From assembly GCF_024464595.1 (NCBI RefSeq), contig NZ_JANHAW010000001.1:186001-250000 (forward strand): 64,000 nucleotides of DNA. Reading direction: 5' to 3'. The position numbers were made by a program, and so were the translations under genes. This DNA is from Halobellus litoreus. Its GTDB lineage: Archaea; Halobacteriota; Halobacteria; Halobacteriales; Haloferacaceae. Under the pieces are notes generated by a model. The model saw nothing but the letters and a program-made list of their open reading frames with translations. It did not search any database and was not told where the DNA came from. Of the stretch, positions 18,599-26,756 are shown piece by piece (position 1 is the first letter of the stretch; every line of letters begins with the position of its first letter).

Positions 18599-19669
18599 AT
18601 GAGTGCACTGGAAGACGACTGGCGCGCCGATCTCGACGCGGTCGACGCCGCGCTCGTCGACGAGTACCAGAGCGGGTTTCCCGTCGTCGAGCGGCCGTTC
18701 CGGGTCGTCGGCGACGACCTCGGAATCGGGGAACACGAGGCGCTCGAACGCGTGCGACGGCTGCGGGAGCGAGGGATCTTCCGTCGGTTCGGCGCGGTGC
18801 TGAACCCGCCCGTCATCGGGAGTTCGACGCTCGCCGCGGTGTCGGCCCCCGAGGAGCGGTTCGAGGAGGTCGCCGACGTGATCAACGGCTACCGGCAGGT
18901 GAACCACAACTACCGCCGGGACCACGAGTGGAACATATGGTTCGTCGTCACCGCGGCCTCTCGGGAGAAACGCGACGCGATCCTCGCGGAGATCGAGGAG
19001 CGAACGGGATGCGAAGTTCTCAACCTCCCGATGCTCACGGATTACTACATCGATCTGGAGTTTCCAGTCGTCAACGACGACTCGTTCGCCCGCGAGAGCC
19101 TCGCCGCGACGGACGCCTCGGCGACGCGGATCTCCGAGGAGGCGACCGGGGGCCTGACCGAACTGGAGGCCGACCTCCTCGTCGCGATCCAGGACGGCTT
19201 TCCGTTGTCGGCGACGCCGTACCGCGACATCGCGGCGGAGATCGACGCGGGACGCGACGCCGACGGTGGCGTCGCCGTCGCCGACGTCATCGACGCCGTC
19301 GAGCGACTGCTCGACGACGGATGCATCAAGCGGATCGGTTGCGTCGTCAACCACGTCGTCACCGGCTTCGACGCCAACTGTATGGTGGTCTGGAACGTTC
19401 CCGACGACGAACTCGACGCCCGCGGGGAGGCGGTCGGCGAACTCCCGTACGTCACCCTGTGTTACCACCGCCCGCGCCGCCCCGACCAGGACTGGCCGTA
19501 CAACCTCTTCACGATGATTCACGGCCGCGAGGGCGACGCCGTCGACGCCAAGATCGACGAACTCGCCGCGGAGTACCTCCCGGTCGAGCACGAACGGCTC
19601 TACTCGACGGCGACACTGAAACAGACGGGCGCGCGCTACGACGAACTGGTGAGTACCGGAGAAAAGTGA
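18599..19669 (+). CDS. Siroheme decarboxylase, AhbA-AhbB fusion
   Basis: The 356-residue protein contains two tandem Lrp/AsnC-like units, residues about 10-165 and 180-350. The first has RRFGAVLNPPVIG and NHNYRRDHEWNIWFVV. The second has KRIGCVVNHVVTG and LCYHRPRRPDQDWPYNLF, with the His-Arg pair associated with siroheme decarboxylation. AhbA and AhbB form a heterodimer that turns siroheme into didecarboxysiroheme on the archaeal haem route; here both halves are one chain. The ATG at 18599 fits the first winged helix. Confidence 0.88.
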   Translation: MSALEDDWRADLDAVDAALVDEYQSGFPVVERPFRVVGDDLGIGEHEALERVRRLRERGIFRRFGAVLNPPVIGSSTLAAVSAPEERFEEVADVINGYRQVNHNYRRDHEWNIWFVVTAASREKRDAILAEIEERTGCEVLNLPMLTDYYIDLEFPVVNDDSFARESLAATDASATRISEEATGGLTELEADLLVAIQDGFPLSATPYRDIAAEIDAGRDADGGVAVADVIDAVERLLDDGCIKRIGCVVNHVVTGFDANCMVVWNVPDDELDARGEAVGELPYVTLCYHRPRRPDQDWPYNLFTMIHGREGDAVDAKIDELAAEYLPVEHERLYSTATLKQTGARYDELVSTGEK

Positions 19670-19696
19670 CCCACGGCGAGTGACCGTCGCGCCGAC

Positions 19697-20047
19697 TCAC
19701 GCGACGGCGTTGTCGTCACCGAACCGATAGCCCGAATACCTGAGCAGTTCCGCGGCGCGGTCTGACTTCGCCAACAACACGTCGCGCTCGGCGGGGAGGT
19801 CGTCGCCGGTGGTGGATTCGGGAACGACGAGCGTTCCCGACGGAACGTCGTCGTCGCCGAGCACCGGAATGTGCCCGTTGTCCAGTTTCATCACGAGCGG
19901 CGCGTCGGTGCGGAAGAGCCCCTCGTCGCCGTAGAGGTGCTCGTTCACCCGTTCGTGATCCGCCCGCTGGATCGCGGGGACGTCTCTGTCGGCCGGTTCG
20001 ACGTACAGCCGACCCAGGTAGTAGCCCGTGGAGAACGTTTCGAACAT
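19697..20047 (-). CDS. DUF5802-like haloarchaeal protein
   Basis: The 116-residue protein begins MFETFSTGYYLGRLYVEP and has the stretches RADHERVNEHLYG, PLVMKLDNGHIPV and AKSDRAAELLRYSGYRF. These match a small haloarchaeal family that I recall as DUF5802. No catalytic motif is seen and function is unknown. It converges on the siroheme decarboxylase gene with a 27-base gap. Confidence 0.75.
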   Translation of the reverse strand: MFETFSTGYYLGRLYVEPADRDVPAIQRADHERVNEHLYGDEGLFRTDAPLVMKLDNGHIPVLGDDDVPSGTLVVPESTTGDDLPAERDVLLAKSDRAAELLRYSGYRFGDDNAVA

Positions 20048-20160
20048 CTGTGCGAGAGATTGTCACACATATTCGGTAATAAGTCTTTCCGGAAAACTAC
20101 AAGTCGAAGCGCAATCAGCGGGGTCGAATCGCGCCACGCGCTCGACGGCGACGTCCGACC

Positions 20161-20460
20161 TCACTCGTTTCCAGTCGCCGCGGTCATCGCCCACACGGCC
20201 GTGAGACCCAGGACCACCGCGGGAAGCAGCGGCAGCACGAGCAGCGAGGCGATGTATGGGATGCCGACGGCCGAGAGGATGCCCGGCCGGACGTAGATGA
20301 CGCCGGGGACGATCAGCAGACAGACGACGAGGGCGGCGACGAGAACCCACCCGCGCGCCCCGAAGCCGTCCCTGTTCGCATCCGGGTCCGACTCCTGGCT
20401 CTCGACGGCCGCCTCGGATTCGGCCGGTCGATGAACGTATCCGCCCTCGTCAGAGCTCAC
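20161..20460 (-). CDS. Small two-helix membrane protein
   Basis: The 99-residue protein has an acidic soluble N terminus (about 33 residues). Two hydrophobic helices follow, around GWVLVAALVVCLLIVPGVIY and IASLLVLPLLPAVVLGLTAV. Its start overlaps the end of the upstream dehydrogenase gene by 11 bases, so translation is probably coupled. Function is unknown. Confidence 0.75.
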   Translation of the reverse strand: MSSDEGGYVHRPAESEAAVESQESDPDANRDGFGARGWVLVAALVVCLLIVPGVIYVRPGILSAVGIPYIASLLVLPLLPAVVLGLTAVWAMTAATGNE

Positions 20461-21508
20461 TGTCTGGTATTACGACTACCTTGCCAAAGCCCTCCCGGTT
20501 CTCGATCAGCTCGTGAGCCCGCGCGGTCTCGCTCATCGGCAGCGTTTCCCGGATCCGCGGCTCGAAGACGCCGTCCCAGACGAGTTCCAGCACCTCCTCG
20601 GCCTGTTCCGGCGTCGCCATCGTCGACCCGATGATCTCCAGCTGATGGACGAAGATGCGGTTCAGCGCGGCGTCGGGGTTCGGCCCGGTCGTCGCACCGC
20701 AGGTGACGAACCGACCCCCCTTCCGGAGGCACTTCAGGGAGCCCTCGTAGGTGGCTTCGCCGACGTGATCGACGACGACATCGACGCCGCGACCGTCGGT
20801 CAGTTCGTAGATCGACCTGGCGAAATCGTCCGTTTCGTAGTTGATGCCGTGGTCGGCGCCGCAGTCGGCCGCGTGTTCGAGTTTCGCTTCGGAGGACGCC
20901 GTGGCGTACACCTCACAGCCGGCGTAGTCGGCGATCTGTACCGCCGCGTGGCCGACGCCGCCGGACGCGCCGTGTACCAGGACGCGCTCGCCGGCCCGCA
21001 GGTCGGCGCGGTGAATCAGCATCCGCCAGGCGGTCTGGAAGACCAGCGAGACGGAGCCGGCGACCTCCCACGGGACGTGGTCGGGGACGGGAACGAGGTT
21101 CGACGCGGGAACGGCGGCGTACTCGGAGTGGACCCCGCGCGTGTCCTCGCCGATGATGTGGAAGCCCGGCGAGAGCGTCGGGTCGTCACGGCGCGGGAAC
21201 GCGGCCGCCCCGTCGGATTCGTCGTCTCCGCCGGCGACGCCGGCGAGAAGCGCGACGCGATCCCCGGGCGAGACCCGCGTCACGTCGTCGCCGACCTCCC
21301 GCACGACGCCGGCCATATCGCTGCCGGGGACGTGCGGAAACGGCAGGTCGAGGCCGGGGAGCCCGCGTCGAGTCCAGACGTCGAGGTGATTCAAGGCACC
21401 GGCTTTCACGTCGACGAGGGCCTCGTCGCGGTCGATCTCGGGGTCGGGGAACTCGCCGTACTCGATGACGTCGCGGCCGCCGTGGGCGGTGAACTGAACG
21501 GCTTGCAT
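20450..21508 (-). CDS. Zinc-type alcohol dehydrogenase / quinone oxidoreductase family protein
   Basis: The 352-residue medium-chain dehydrogenase has an N-terminal GroES-like domain (PHVPGSDMAGVVREVGDD, residues about 58-75). Its Rossmann domain carries GERVLVHGASGGVGHAAVQI near residues 175-195 for NAD(P)H binding. The structural zinc cysteines of classical ADHs are not evident, which favours a quinone-reductase-like or crotonyl-reductase-like enzyme. The substrate is unknown. It is co-transcribed with the small membrane protein downstream. Confidence 0.9.
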   Translation of the reverse strand: MQAVQFTAHGGRDVIEYGEFPDPEIDRDEALVDVKAGALNHLDVWTRRGLPGLDLPFPHVPGSDMAGVVREVGDDVTRVSPGDRVALLAGVAGGDDESDGAAAFPRRDDPTLSPGFHIIGEDTRGVHSEYAAVPASNLVPVPDHVPWEVAGSVSLVFQTAWRMLIHRADLRAGERVLVHGASGGVGHAAVQIADYAGCEVYATASSEAKLEHAADCGADHGINYETDDFARSIYELTDGRGVDVVVDHVGEATYEGSLKCLRKGGRFVTCGATTGPNPDAALNRIFVHQLEIIGSTMATPEQAEEVLELVWDGVFEPRIRETLPMSETARAHELIENREGFGKVVVIPDSEL

Positions 21509-21572
21509 ACTGGCTACTCCGCCGGCGAGTACAAAAGCGCGAGGGCGAACGCCCGACGGCGGACCGGTTCGC

Positions 21573-21648
21573 GAACTGTTTTCCGCCCGTTTTCGGCCCG
21601 TTCCTGGACTGTCTACGGCCCGTTCCGGAACCGTCTCCGACCCGTTCC
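21573..21648. repeat. Three imperfect 22-bp repeats upstream of dnaJ
   Basis: Units at 21573-21594, 21605-21626 and 21627-21648 share the pattern gaNcNgtNtNcgNcccgttNc. The second and third are directly adjacent, and a partial copy of the cggcccgttcc end lies at 21594-21604. They end 37 bases before the dnaJ start, where activator or repressor binding sites would be expected. A heat-shock control role is an inference only. Confidence 0.55.
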
Positions 21649-21685
21649 GTTGAAGTAGCTCAACCGTTTACGACTCTCACAACGA

Positions 21686-22855
21686 ATGAGCGAGGACTTC
21701 TACGACGTGCTCGGCGTCTCGCGCGACGCGACCGAGGACGAGATCAAGCAGGCCTACCGGAAGAAGGCCGCGGAGTATCACCCGGACGTCTCCGAGGAGG
21801 CCGACGCCGAGGAGAAGTTCAAGAAGATCAAGAAGGCCAAGGAGGTCCTCACCGACGACGAGAAGCGCCAGATGTACGACCAACTGGGTCACGAGCGCTT
21901 CGAACAGGCCGAGAAGCGCGGTGGCGTCGGTGGCGGGGGCGGTGCCGGCGGCCGCGGCCAGGGCAACCCCTTCGGCGGGATGGGCGGCGGCGGCCAGGGG
22001 AGCCCCTTCGAGGACATCTTCAACCAGTTCTTCGGCGGCGGCCGCGGCGGGGGCGGCGGCGGGCGCAACCGCCCGCGTCAGGGCCAGAACCTCCGCACGC
22101 AGGTCACGCTCGACCTCGAAGAGGTCTACGAGGGCGTCGAAAAGCAGTTCACGATCACCCGTCCGGAGACGTGTTCGGAGTGCAGCGGCCGCGGCCACCC
22201 CGCCGACGCCGACGTCAACACCTGTCCCGAGTGTAACGGGCAGGGACAGACCACGACCGTCCGCGACACGCCGCTGGGGCGCGTCCAGCAGACGCAGACG
22301 TGTCGCCGCTGCGAGGGGACCGGCGAGACCTACAGCGAGACGTGTTCGGTCTGCGGCGGCGACGGCGTCACCCGCGAGGAGGCGACGCTCTCGGTCGACA
22401 TCCCCGCCGGGATCCGCGACGGCCAGACCCTCCGGATGGAACGGGAGGGCGCGCCCGGCGAGAACGGCGGCCCGAAGGGTGACCTCCTCATCGACGTCTC
22501 CGTGCGCGACCACGACGACTTCGAGCGCGACGGCGACGACCTCTACCACCGGCACCCCATCTCGTTCCCGAAGGCCGTCTTCGGCGCGAGCGTCGAAGTT
22601 CCGACCGTCGACGGGACGACCGAACTGGAAATTCCGGCCGGAACCCAGAGCGGCGAGGAGTTCCGCATCCGCGGCGAGGGGATGCCGCACCTCCGCGGAC
22701 GGGGTCACGGCGACCTCTACGTGCAGGTGCAGGTGGTGACGCCCGACAGCCTCAACGCCGAGCAGAAGGAGGCGCTCGAAGCGTTCGCCGAGGCCGGCGG
22801 CGAGAGCGTCGAGATCAACGAGGGCTTCTTCGAGAAGATCAAGAACTCGTTCTAA
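21686..22855 (+). CDS. dnaJ: Chaperone DnaJ
   Basis: The 389-residue protein has the full type I DnaJ layout. The J domain has HPD in AAEYHPDVSEEADAEEKF. A Gly/Phe-rich linker spans about residues 76-130. Four zinc motifs follow: CSECSGRG, CPECNGQG, CRRCEGTG and CSVCGGDG. The C-terminal substrate-binding domains complete it. It stimulates DnaK ATPase and delivers clients. dnaK and grpE are not in this window. Two strong hairpins follow the stop codon. Confidence 0.97.
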   Translation: MSEDFYDVLGVSRDATEDEIKQAYRKKAAEYHPDVSEEADAEEKFKKIKKAKEVLTDDEKRQMYDQLGHERFEQAEKRGGVGGGGGAGGRGQGNPFGGMGGGGQGSPFEDIFNQFFGGGRGGGGGGRNRPRQGQNLRTQVTLDLEEVYEGVEKQFTITRPETCSECSGRGHPADADVNTCPECNGQGQTTTVRDTPLGRVQQTQTCRRCEGTGETYSETCSVCGGDGVTREEATLSVDIPAGIRDGQTLRMEREGAPGENGGPKGDLLIDVSVRDHDDFERDGDDLYHRHPISFPKAVFGASVEVPTVDGTTELEIPAGTQSGEEFRIRGEGMPHLRGRGHGDLYVQVQVVTPDSLNAEQKEALEAFAEAGGESVEINEGFFEKIKNSF

Positions 22856-22869
22856 TCTACCTTTTTCCA

Positions 22870-22894
22870 CGGAGGGGGCCACGGGCCCCCTCCG
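22870..22894 (+). terminator. GC-rich hairpin after dnaJ
   Basis: The arms cggagggggcc (22870-22880) and ggccccctccg (22884-22894) form a perfect 11-bp stem with a 3-base loop. It is enclosed by a second inverted repeat, cctttttcc (22860-22868) and ggaaaaagg (22910-22918). The T-run before the stem and A-run after it make the structure symmetrical, so it could end transcription or protect the dnaJ 3' end. Confidence 0.6.
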
Positions 22895-22919
22895 CGCAAA
22901 AACCTAGAGGGAAAAAGGC

Positions 22920-22947
22920 CGCGAGGCTCGCAGACGCGAGCCTCGCG
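22920..22947 (+). terminator. Second perfect hairpin after dnaJ
   Basis: The arms cgcgaggctcgc (22920-22931) and gcgagcctcgcg (22936-22947) make a perfect 12-bp stem with the 4-base loop agac. It immediately follows the first hairpin. No T-tract follows, which is unusual for an archaeal terminator, so a role as an RNA-stability element is also possible. Confidence 0.5.
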
Positions 22948-23152
22948 GGACGACTCGGAGATCATTTGATCGAATGCGAGGTCGGGTAGCAAGCTCACAT
23001 TCGGAGCAATTTAGACGAGATATTCCCGTTCGCGAGAAGCGAGCATACCCACCGATCGAGACCCGCTGCGTCCCCGATCGAGTCCGCTAATTCGCGGGGA
23101 TCGGTGCGAAGCGGGAGCGGGGTTTTTATATTTTGTTGATATATTCGGATTT
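22948..23152. other. Intergenic region with promoter of the following membrane protein
   Basis: I see no gene here. The last 30 bases are AT-rich (tttttatattttgttgatat, about 23124-23143) and sit just before the ATG at 23153, so they probably contain the promoter of that gene. The GC content falls compared with dnaJ. Confidence 0.5.
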
Positions 23153-24283
23153 ATGAATGACGGCGAAAATTTCTCGTCTGACACCCTAGGCGACGGTGGA
23201 AAGGGCCCTGTGGCCGAGGCGGTTGGCGAGACGGAACCCGCTGTGACCTTCACCGAAGACTTGTGGCTAGACAGGCTCGCCCGGAAAATCGGGTTTGGCT
23301 GGATTTCTGAACAGTTGCCGGGTGAGATTCCGCCCTCGTACGTGTATGCCGTCGTACTGATTCTCGCTGTCGAAATATCTCTGCAAGGAAGATCGTATTT
23401 ACTCACCGGATCTGCCCACGTCCTTGAGAATCCGTTCTTTATTCTCCAACCGATCGGGTTGCTGTATGCCGTATACGGTTCACGAGCACTGCGCAAGCGC
23501 TATCACAAAGTGATGTGGGAGATGAACATCTCAGAGAGGGCCACGGACCCCGAACGGCTGATTCATATCGTGCCGAACTGGCTTCCCTGGGGGATGTTTG
23601 TCGCGACTGTCGGCGTGACTTATGTTCGGGTCCTCTCGCTCGGCGGACCGCTCGCCGTGTATCAGGATTACGGCCTCTCGGGGTTTCTCGGTTTCACTGT
23701 CGCCAATCCCATCTGGTTGAGTATCGCCGCTCAGTTTCTCGCCGTGTATCTCTCCGTCGTGCTGCTCGCGCCGTGGCGTCTCTGGAAATCCGACGTCGGG
23801 ATCCACTTTCTCGATCCGGAGCGATTGGGCGGGCTTCGACCGCTCGGCGAACTGATCAAACACGCGTATTATTACCTGGTTGCTGGTCTGATCGCCGTCG
23901 CACTCATCGTTTATGAGCCGGTGCTTTCGGATCCGACGGTCGAGGTAACGGCGGCGACGAACCTGCTTTTCACACTGGCGTGGGTCGGGACGATCGCGAC
24001 AATCGCGTTTGGGGTCTTCGTCCTTCATCGGTTCATGCATCGCGAGAAGCGGCGTGAACTCAAGCGGTTGGAAGAGGTCAGGCAACAGCACTCAGATAAC
24101 CCGTGGGACATCGCGAGGTACGCTGTCTCACAGGACAACCAAGACATCATCGAGGAGGTCCAACAGCGTATGGAGATCGTGAGCGGGACTAGAGAGTACC
24201 CGGCGACCTTCAGCATCTGGTCGCAACTGCTCCTCAGCATCGTCCTTCCCAAGGCAGTTCAAGTATTCGTTGCCAGTATTTGA
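23153..24283 (+). CDS. Polytopic membrane protein of unknown function
   Basis: The 376-residue protein has an acidic N-terminal tail. About five or six hydrophobic segments follow, for example YVYAVVLILAVEI, FFILQPIGLLYAVYG, WLPWGMFVATVGVTYV, LSIAAQFLAVYLSVVLLAPW, LVAGLIAVALIVYEP and LLFTLAWVGTIATIAFGVFV. A charged C-terminal helical region (REKRRELKRLEEVRQQ) comes next and is probably cytoplasmic. No family is recognised. Codon use is less GC-rich than its neighbours, consistent with transfer or weak selection. Confidence 0.75.
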   Translation: MNDGENFSSDTLGDGGKGPVAEAVGETEPAVTFTEDLWLDRLARKIGFGWISEQLPGEIPPSYVYAVVLILAVEISLQGRSYLLTGSAHVLENPFFILQPIGLLYAVYGSRALRKRYHKVMWEMNISERATDPERLIHIVPNWLPWGMFVATVGVTYVRVLSLGGPLAVYQDYGLSGFLGFTVANPIWLSIAAQFLAVYLSVVLLAPWRLWKSDVGIHFLDPERLGGLRPLGELIKHAYYYLVAGLIAVALIVYEPVLSDPTVEVTAATNLLFTLAWVGTIATIAFGVFVLHRFMHREKRRELKRLEEVRQQHSDNPWDIARYAVSQDNQDIIEEVQQRMEIVSGTREYPATFSIWSQLLLSIVLPKAVQVFVASI

Positions 24284-24437
24284 ACGAGAGCCTCTGTCAA
24301 CTGCGGATACGTCCCCCACATTCTACACCCTTGCGTCGGACGTAGCTGGGTGAAAAGGTGCTGGGGGTCGACACTTGAAGAGTATTGGCCTCAGAGACGC
24401 AACGGTCACCGTTCCTCACACAGGGTGTGCGATGCTG

Positions 24438-24845
24438 CTACTCTCCGCTGCTCACGACGTAGGAGCCGAAGTCGTCGACGGTTCCGACCGGCGGCGCGCC
24501 GAACGCCAGCCACACGTGCGTTCCGTCGTCGGTCTCGTTGAGCAGGTTCCGCTCGACGTCCGGCCGGACCCGGACGACCCCGCCCTCGGGGACCTCGTGG
24601 ACCCTCCCCTCGATCGCGATCTGTCCGTCGGTCATCGCGACGAAGACTTCTTCCTGGCCGCCCTCGTCACCGGAGCCCTCGTGAGTGTGCGGCGTCGTCA
24701 CCTCGCCTGGTCCGACGAGGACCTGATTCACCCGAAGCTCGGTCGCCCCGAGCCGATCGGTCAGTTTTCTCACCGACGTCTCGCAGGTGTTGAACTGTTC
24801 AGTCGGGACGTCGTCCGGTCGGACGACGCTGAAGTCATCGGACAT
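24438..24845 (-). CDS. Cupin-domain protein
   Basis: The 135-residue protein has the cupin metal motif TTPHTHEGSGDEGGQEEVFV, with two histidines and a glutamate. A second strand motif (EGRVHEVPEGGVVRVRPDVERNL) completes the fold. A single small beta barrel binding a metal is expected; the substrate is unknown. The start at 24845 (MSDDFSVV) fits the domain. It is divergent from the related cupin at 24967. Confidence 0.85.
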   Translation of the reverse strand: MSDDFSVVRPDDVPTEQFNTCETSVRKLTDRLGATELRVNQVLVGPGEVTTPHTHEGSGDEGGQEEVFVAMTDGQIAIEGRVHEVPEGGVVRVRPDVERNLLNETDDGTHVWLAFGAPPVGTVDDFGSYVVSSGE

Positions 24846-24966
24846 CGACGGAGCCCTCCGTGTCGACCCGTACTGCTCCCGGAGAAAGATACGTTTGGGT
24901 TTCGCTGCGCTGGCGGACCCACCAGGACCCGTACTTTCACGTGATTCTCGCCCGAACGTCCGGTCG

Positions 24967-25284
24967 ATGTCGTACACGAAAGCGAACTACACCGACGGCG
25001 ACGAGAAGGCCCCGGGAATGTACTTCCTCCGAGAGGAACTCGACTGCGAGAACCTCGGGTTCACCGTCATCGAAGCCGAGTCCGGGTGGACCGGGATGGA
25101 ACACGACCACGACGAAGGCGGCCAGGAAGAGGTGTACTTCCTGGTCGAGGGCGCGGCGACGATGGACGTCGACGGCGACGAGGTGACGATGGCGGCCGGC
25201 GACGTCCTCCGCGTCGCGGCCGACGCGAGCCGACAGCTGACTGCCGACGAAGCGAGCACGTTCGTCGTCGCCGGCGCTCCCTGA
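24967..25284 (+). CDS. Cupin-domain protein
   Basis: The 105-residue protein is a minimal cupin. It has SGWTGMEHDHDEGGQEEVYF as the first motif and DGDEVTMAAGDVLRVAADAS as the second. The DEGGQEEV stretch is shared with the divergent neighbour, so the two are paralogues. The start at 24967 (MSYTKANY) is chosen on length and conservation. Function is unknown. Confidence 0.87.
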   Translation: MSYTKANYTDGDEKAPGMYFLREELDCENLGFTVIEAESGWTGMEHDHDEGGQEEVYFLVEGAATMDVDGDEVTMAAGDVLRVAADASRQLTADEASTFVVAGAP

Positions 25285-25337
25285 CCGACGCCGGTCGCGG
25301 CCGACGCCGTTTTGCGCCCCGCCCACCGACTGGGGGT

Positions 25338-26063
25338 ATGAACCGGGACCGCGACTCGTCCGAACGGCCCGACCCCCGGGCCGGCGAGGGATCCGCCGAC
25401 ACGGGCGACTACCCCTCGCCGCTTGCCGACCCCCAGACGGTCGGTGCCCTCCTCGCTCGCGACCGCCGGACCGCCGGGACGGCACTTCGCGCGGAGGGGC
25501 CGGACCGGACGTACAGCTATCGCAACTTCGTCACGACCACGTACAAGGCCGGCAACGTCCTGCGACACCTCGGCGTCCGGCGGGGCGAGGAGGTCCTCGT
25601 GGTCCCCGATCCGATGCCGGAACCGGTTCTCGCCTTCTACGGCGCGGCCCAACTCGGTGCAGTTACACGGTTTTCCGACACCGACCCGTCGACTTCCCCG
25701 CGAGTCGTGGTCGCGCCCGCAGACCGCGAGGGGGCGTTCGACCTGGCCCCCGGTCAGCACCTCGTCGTCTACGGCGGTTCCCCCGCGGAATCGACCACGA
25801 CGCACTGGGAGACGGAGGTCTGGAGCGAAAATCCGGCGGTCCATCCAACCGACGTCGCCCCGGACGACTCCCTCCTCGCCGTGGGGGACCGGACGGTCTC
25901 CCACGCCGAAGCGCTGTCCGGAGTGTCCAACGGAAGGGACGACGAGCGGCCGACTCCGGGCGAACAGGTCGTCGTCTCCGGCTCGTTCACCGACCCGGAC
26001 GTCGTCGTCGAGGGACTCGTCGAACCGATCGCGGCGGGGGCGACGATCACGCTCGTCGAGTGA
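25338..26063 (+). CDS. Truncated AMP-binding (ANL) domain protein
   Basis: The 241-residue protein resembles only the N-terminal part of acyl-CoA synthetases. It has RRTAGTALRAEGPDRTYSYR and NVLRHLGVRRGEEVLVVPDP, followed by an alpha/beta region. The ATP-binding P-loop and the C-terminal lid domain are absent. Complete adenylating enzymes exceed 500 residues, so catalysis by the usual mechanism is unlikely. The reading frame is open and cleanly ended, so this looks like a maintained short form rather than a recent break. I recall similar short forms in other haloarchaea. Confidence 0.75.
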   Translation: MNRDRDSSERPDPRAGEGSADTGDYPSPLADPQTVGALLARDRRTAGTALRAEGPDRTYSYRNFVTTTYKAGNVLRHLGVRRGEEVLVVPDPMPEPVLAFYGAAQLGAVTRFSDTDPSTSPRVVVAPADREGAFDLAPGQHLVVYGGSPAESTTTHWETEVWSENPAVHPTDVAPDDSLLAVGDRTVSHAEALSGVSNGRDDERPTPGEQVVVSGSFTDPDVVVEGLVEPIAAGATITLVE

Positions 26064-26212
26064 CACTCGTGAATCCGCCAGTCGAGCGTGCCCGTGAATC
26101 CGCCCGTCAGGCTGCCCCGGGAATCTGTCTGCCGAGCGATCGATCGGTTCGACGCTCTCATTGCCCGAGAATCGGACGAAGGGCTACCATCGATCGGAGA
26201 CAACTGTCTCGT

Positions 26213-26419
26213 ATGGTCCTCAGAACCGCAGCATTCGCGCTCGGAATCGTCGAACTGATCGCGCCCCGCCCCCTCGTCGATTTCTGGATGGGGCTCGCGA
26301 CGGTCGACGACGCGGAACTCCGTCCGTGGGTCTACACCGCCGCCCGGATCGAGGGGCTCTTCCTCGTCCTGTGGGCGATCGCGTCCGGGCGTTCGGCCGA
26401 CGACCGGTTGGGGTCCTGA
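26213..26419 (+). CDS. Small membrane protein
   Basis: The 68-residue protein begins MVLRTAAFALGIVELIAPRP and has two hydrophobic stretches (residues about 3-18 and 42-60) separated by an acidic loop. The coding bias supports a real gene. No family is recognised. The upstream 150 bases carry two imperfect copies of cgtgaatccgccNgtc (about 26067 and 26093). Confidence 0.6.
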   Translation: MVLRTAAFALGIVELIAPRPLVDFWMGLATVDDAELRPWVYTAARIEGLFLVLWAIASGRSADDRLGS

Positions 26420-26494
26420 ACCGGAGCGCCGACAAGAGTCGAGGTGGCCGAGACCACAAGATACTCCTCCCCAATCTAATTATATCTAATTACG

Positions 26495-26677
26495 ATGGTC
26501 GTCGGTCCCAGCCAGGAACCCACGCGCTTCGACTACGTACTGAGCGGGATGGGCGTCAGCCTGGCCTGTGGCGGCGTCGTCGGTGTCGCTTCCACGGTTC
26601 CGCTCGCGCTCGCCGGCGGGGCGGCCTCCGTCGTCGCCGCCGCCGTCCTGTTCGTGGGCACGATCGACCAGTACTGA
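26495..26677 (+). CDS. Small membrane protein with glycine/alanine-rich helices
   Basis: The 60-residue product has a polar N terminus and two hydrophobic segments (VLSGMGVSLACGGVVGVAS and LALAGGAASVVAAAVLFVG). It is preceded by an AT-rich stretch (ctaattatatctaattacg) that probably contains its promoter. No family is recognised. The AT-rich upstream region supports a separate transcription unit. Confidence 0.65.
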   Translation: MVVGPSQEPTRFDYVLSGMGVSLACGGVVGVASTVPLALAGGAASVVAAAVLFVGTIDQY

Positions 26678-26756
26678 GTTCTTCGGCTGGCGAAGCGGAG
26701 GCTTCGACCGAGCAGAAATCGGGGGGTCCTTGAGGGTCGGCGTTCCCGTACTCGGT

